Shown piece after piece: positions 63,090 to 64,000 of a stretch of DNA of 64,000 nucleotides. Origin of the DNA: Bacteroides sp. Marseille-P3684 (GTDB lineage Bacteria > Bacteroidota > Bacteroidia > Bacteroidales > Bacteroidaceae); NCBI RefSeq assembly GCF_900291465.1, contig NZ_LT985808.1:2606184-2670183 (forward strand). The letters are read 5' to 3'. Position 1 is the stretch's first letter. Each line of letters begins with the position of its first letter. Under the pieces are notes generated by a model. That model saw only the letters and a list, made by a program, of their open reading frames with translations. It was not told where the DNA came from and did no database searches. A program made the position numbers and the translations under genes.

Positions 63090-64000
63090 TCAAGACAGAC
63101 GGGCTTTCACTTTCTGCAAAGCCACATCGTATGCGTCGTAATAATATTCGATGAAGTGTTTCCACAATGCCTTCTCCGAGATGGCGGCAGCCCGTTTCCG
63201 TATATCCTTTATCTCCTTGTCTGAAAGATGGGAGAAATCCGTCACCGTATCCTTGATGGCATCCGCCACTTCTGAATAGTTATAGTCCGAACGGTGGATC
63301 ACTTTCACCCCGTCAGCCAACGTACTATAGCTGCCATCTGTCTTCAAGGAGTTTGCCCACAACCCGAAACCTGCCAGATCGGTCGTAATGGTCGGTACGT
63401 GGAAAGCGATACTCTCCAGCGGGGTATATCCCCACGGTTCGTAATAGGAAGGATAAATCGTCAGGTCATTGCCCAAGATAATATCATAATAGGAGAAATT
63501 CAGGATACCATCGTTCCCATCCAGATAACACGGAAGGAAGATAATCTTCACTTTGTCTGCCGGAGCATTCGCCATGCCCAGGTATTTCAGCTGGTCCAGC
63601 ACTTTGTCATTGCTCATGTCGTGCAACCAGTGAGTTACGAAGGGACAATAAAGAGGAGTATCGAATGTCTGCTTGCTGTTCAACCGTTCTTTCAGGTCTT
63701 CGCGAGGTTCACCGACCCAACCGGGGACAGTGACAAAGGCAACCACATCCTTGTTCAGGTTCTTATCGCGGTTCAAACGGTTCATGGCTTCCAAATAGAC
63801 ATCCTGTCCCTTGTTCTTGAACTCATAACGTCCACTGGTACTTACCAGAATCGTATCATCGCCCAGATTTGTCCCCAACAACTTGTTTGCCAGATTAAGC
63901 AAAGCCGCACGTGCCTTTTTACGCTTGGCTGCATAGCTGTTGCCCTTCGGCACGAAATCGTCTTCAAAACCGTTCATCAAGACTACATCCACCGGCTTGT
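63090..64000 (-). CDS. glycogen synthase, GT3-like, 3' part
   Basis: The frame runs off the window end, so the N-terminus is missing; ~303 residues are visible. It resembles the GT3 (eukaryote-like, UDP-glucose-using) glycogen synthases common in Bacteroidota: TSGRYEFKNKGQDVYLEAMNRLN, FLPCYLDGNDGILNFSYYD and YPSYYEPWGYTPLESIAF (the GT-B nucleotide-sugar-binding E-x7-E motif), plus a helical tail. It extends alpha-1,4-glucan chains. It is upstream of glgP in the same direction. Confidence 0.9.
   Translation of the reverse strand, partial: KPVDVVLMNGFEDDFVPKGNSYAAKRKKARAALLNLANKLLGTNLGDDTILVSTSGRYEFKNKGQDVYLEAMNRLNRDKNLNKDVVAFVTVPGWVGEPREDLKERLNSKQTFDTPLYCPFVTHWLHDMSNDKVLDQLKYLGMANAPADKVKIIFLPCYLDGNDGILNFSYYDIILGNDLTIYPSYYEPWGYTPLESIAFHVPTITTDLAGFGLWANSLKTDGSYSTLADGVKVIHRSDYNYSEVADAIKDTVTDFSHLSDKEIKDIRKRAAAISEKALWKHFIEYYYDAYDVALQKVKARLS

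Overview
The window is a chromosomal segment of a gut-type member of the Bacteroidota, most likely Bacteroidaceae (Bacteroides/Phocaeicola-like). This rests on the 16S sequence, on many -7 elements of the form TAnnTTTG (some with a -33 TTTG) in place of E. coli-type promoters, and on family-typical genes: GldE, a PUR/DUF3276 protein, an extended NusB, DUF5606, a PPi-dependent phosphofructokinase and a GT3-type glycogen synthase. No phage, IS element, CRISPR array or integrase was recognised. Most of the window is core housekeeping sequence, and the unusual material is concentrated in the gaps between genes.

Layout. 1-2554: an rRNA operon on the minus strand (16S, tRNA-Ile, tRNA-Ala, 5' part of 23S) with a textbook promoter. 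2555-3822: a gene-free gap with a 212-bp inverted-repeat element and a 22-bp-period palindromic array. 3823-8867: an iron-sulfur flavoprotein-like gene overlapping a large SF1 helicase-nuclease, then proS. 9172-13674: an OmpA-like lipoprotein, a small lipoprotein, an AraC regulator and a MATE exporter. 13886-20900: a tricorn-like protease and the nusB-yajC-ybbR-coaE-DUF5606 operon. 21266-23391: a PUR protein, rplY, pth and an S4 protein. 23521-31749: a GH25 enzyme, PPi-PFK, a small operon with an acyltransferase and an amidase-like 'xanthan lyase', and a glutamine synthetase. 31871-37074: a YgbA-like protein, a gap with a candidate small RNA, a MaoC dehydratase, a second MATE, an ABM protein, a FabK/nitronate-monooxygenase-type enzyme and an exported nitroreductase. 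37141-42152: a long RluA-type enzyme, a GNAT protein, two L,D-transpeptidases and DUF3810. 42296-44595: divergent kbl and tdh. 44757-51866: an acyl-CoA synthetase, a HAD phosphatase, panB, an MFS exporter, ssb, gldE and a phosphopantetheinyl transferase. 52258-55029: a uracil permease and a GH28 enzyme. 55173-60156: the oxidative TCA branch (aconitase, isocitrate dehydrogenase, citrate synthase). 60482-64000: glycogen phosphorylase and the 3' part of glycogen synthase.

Functional links visible from order: aconitase, IDH and citrate synthase together supply 2-oxoglutarate, and a glutamine synthetase lies elsewhere in the window. Tdh and Kbl convert threonine to glycine and acetyl-CoA from a shared divergent promoter region. 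GlgP and the GT3 synthase degrade and build glycogen side by side. The L,D-transpeptidases, the GH25 enzyme and the amidase-like protein point to envelope and cell-wall remodelling.

The most striking signal is a shared architecture in four unrelated gaps (3537-3624, 10310-10375, 32338-32403, 51890-52065). Each is a tandem array with an exact 22-bp period, and most units contain a 13-15 bp palindrome plus a short spacer, but the palindrome sequence differs between three sequence classes. The other main leads are a candidate ~205-nt RNA gene at 32480-32683, two ~200-bp terminal-inverted-repeat elements and the helicase-nuclease/flavoprotein pair.
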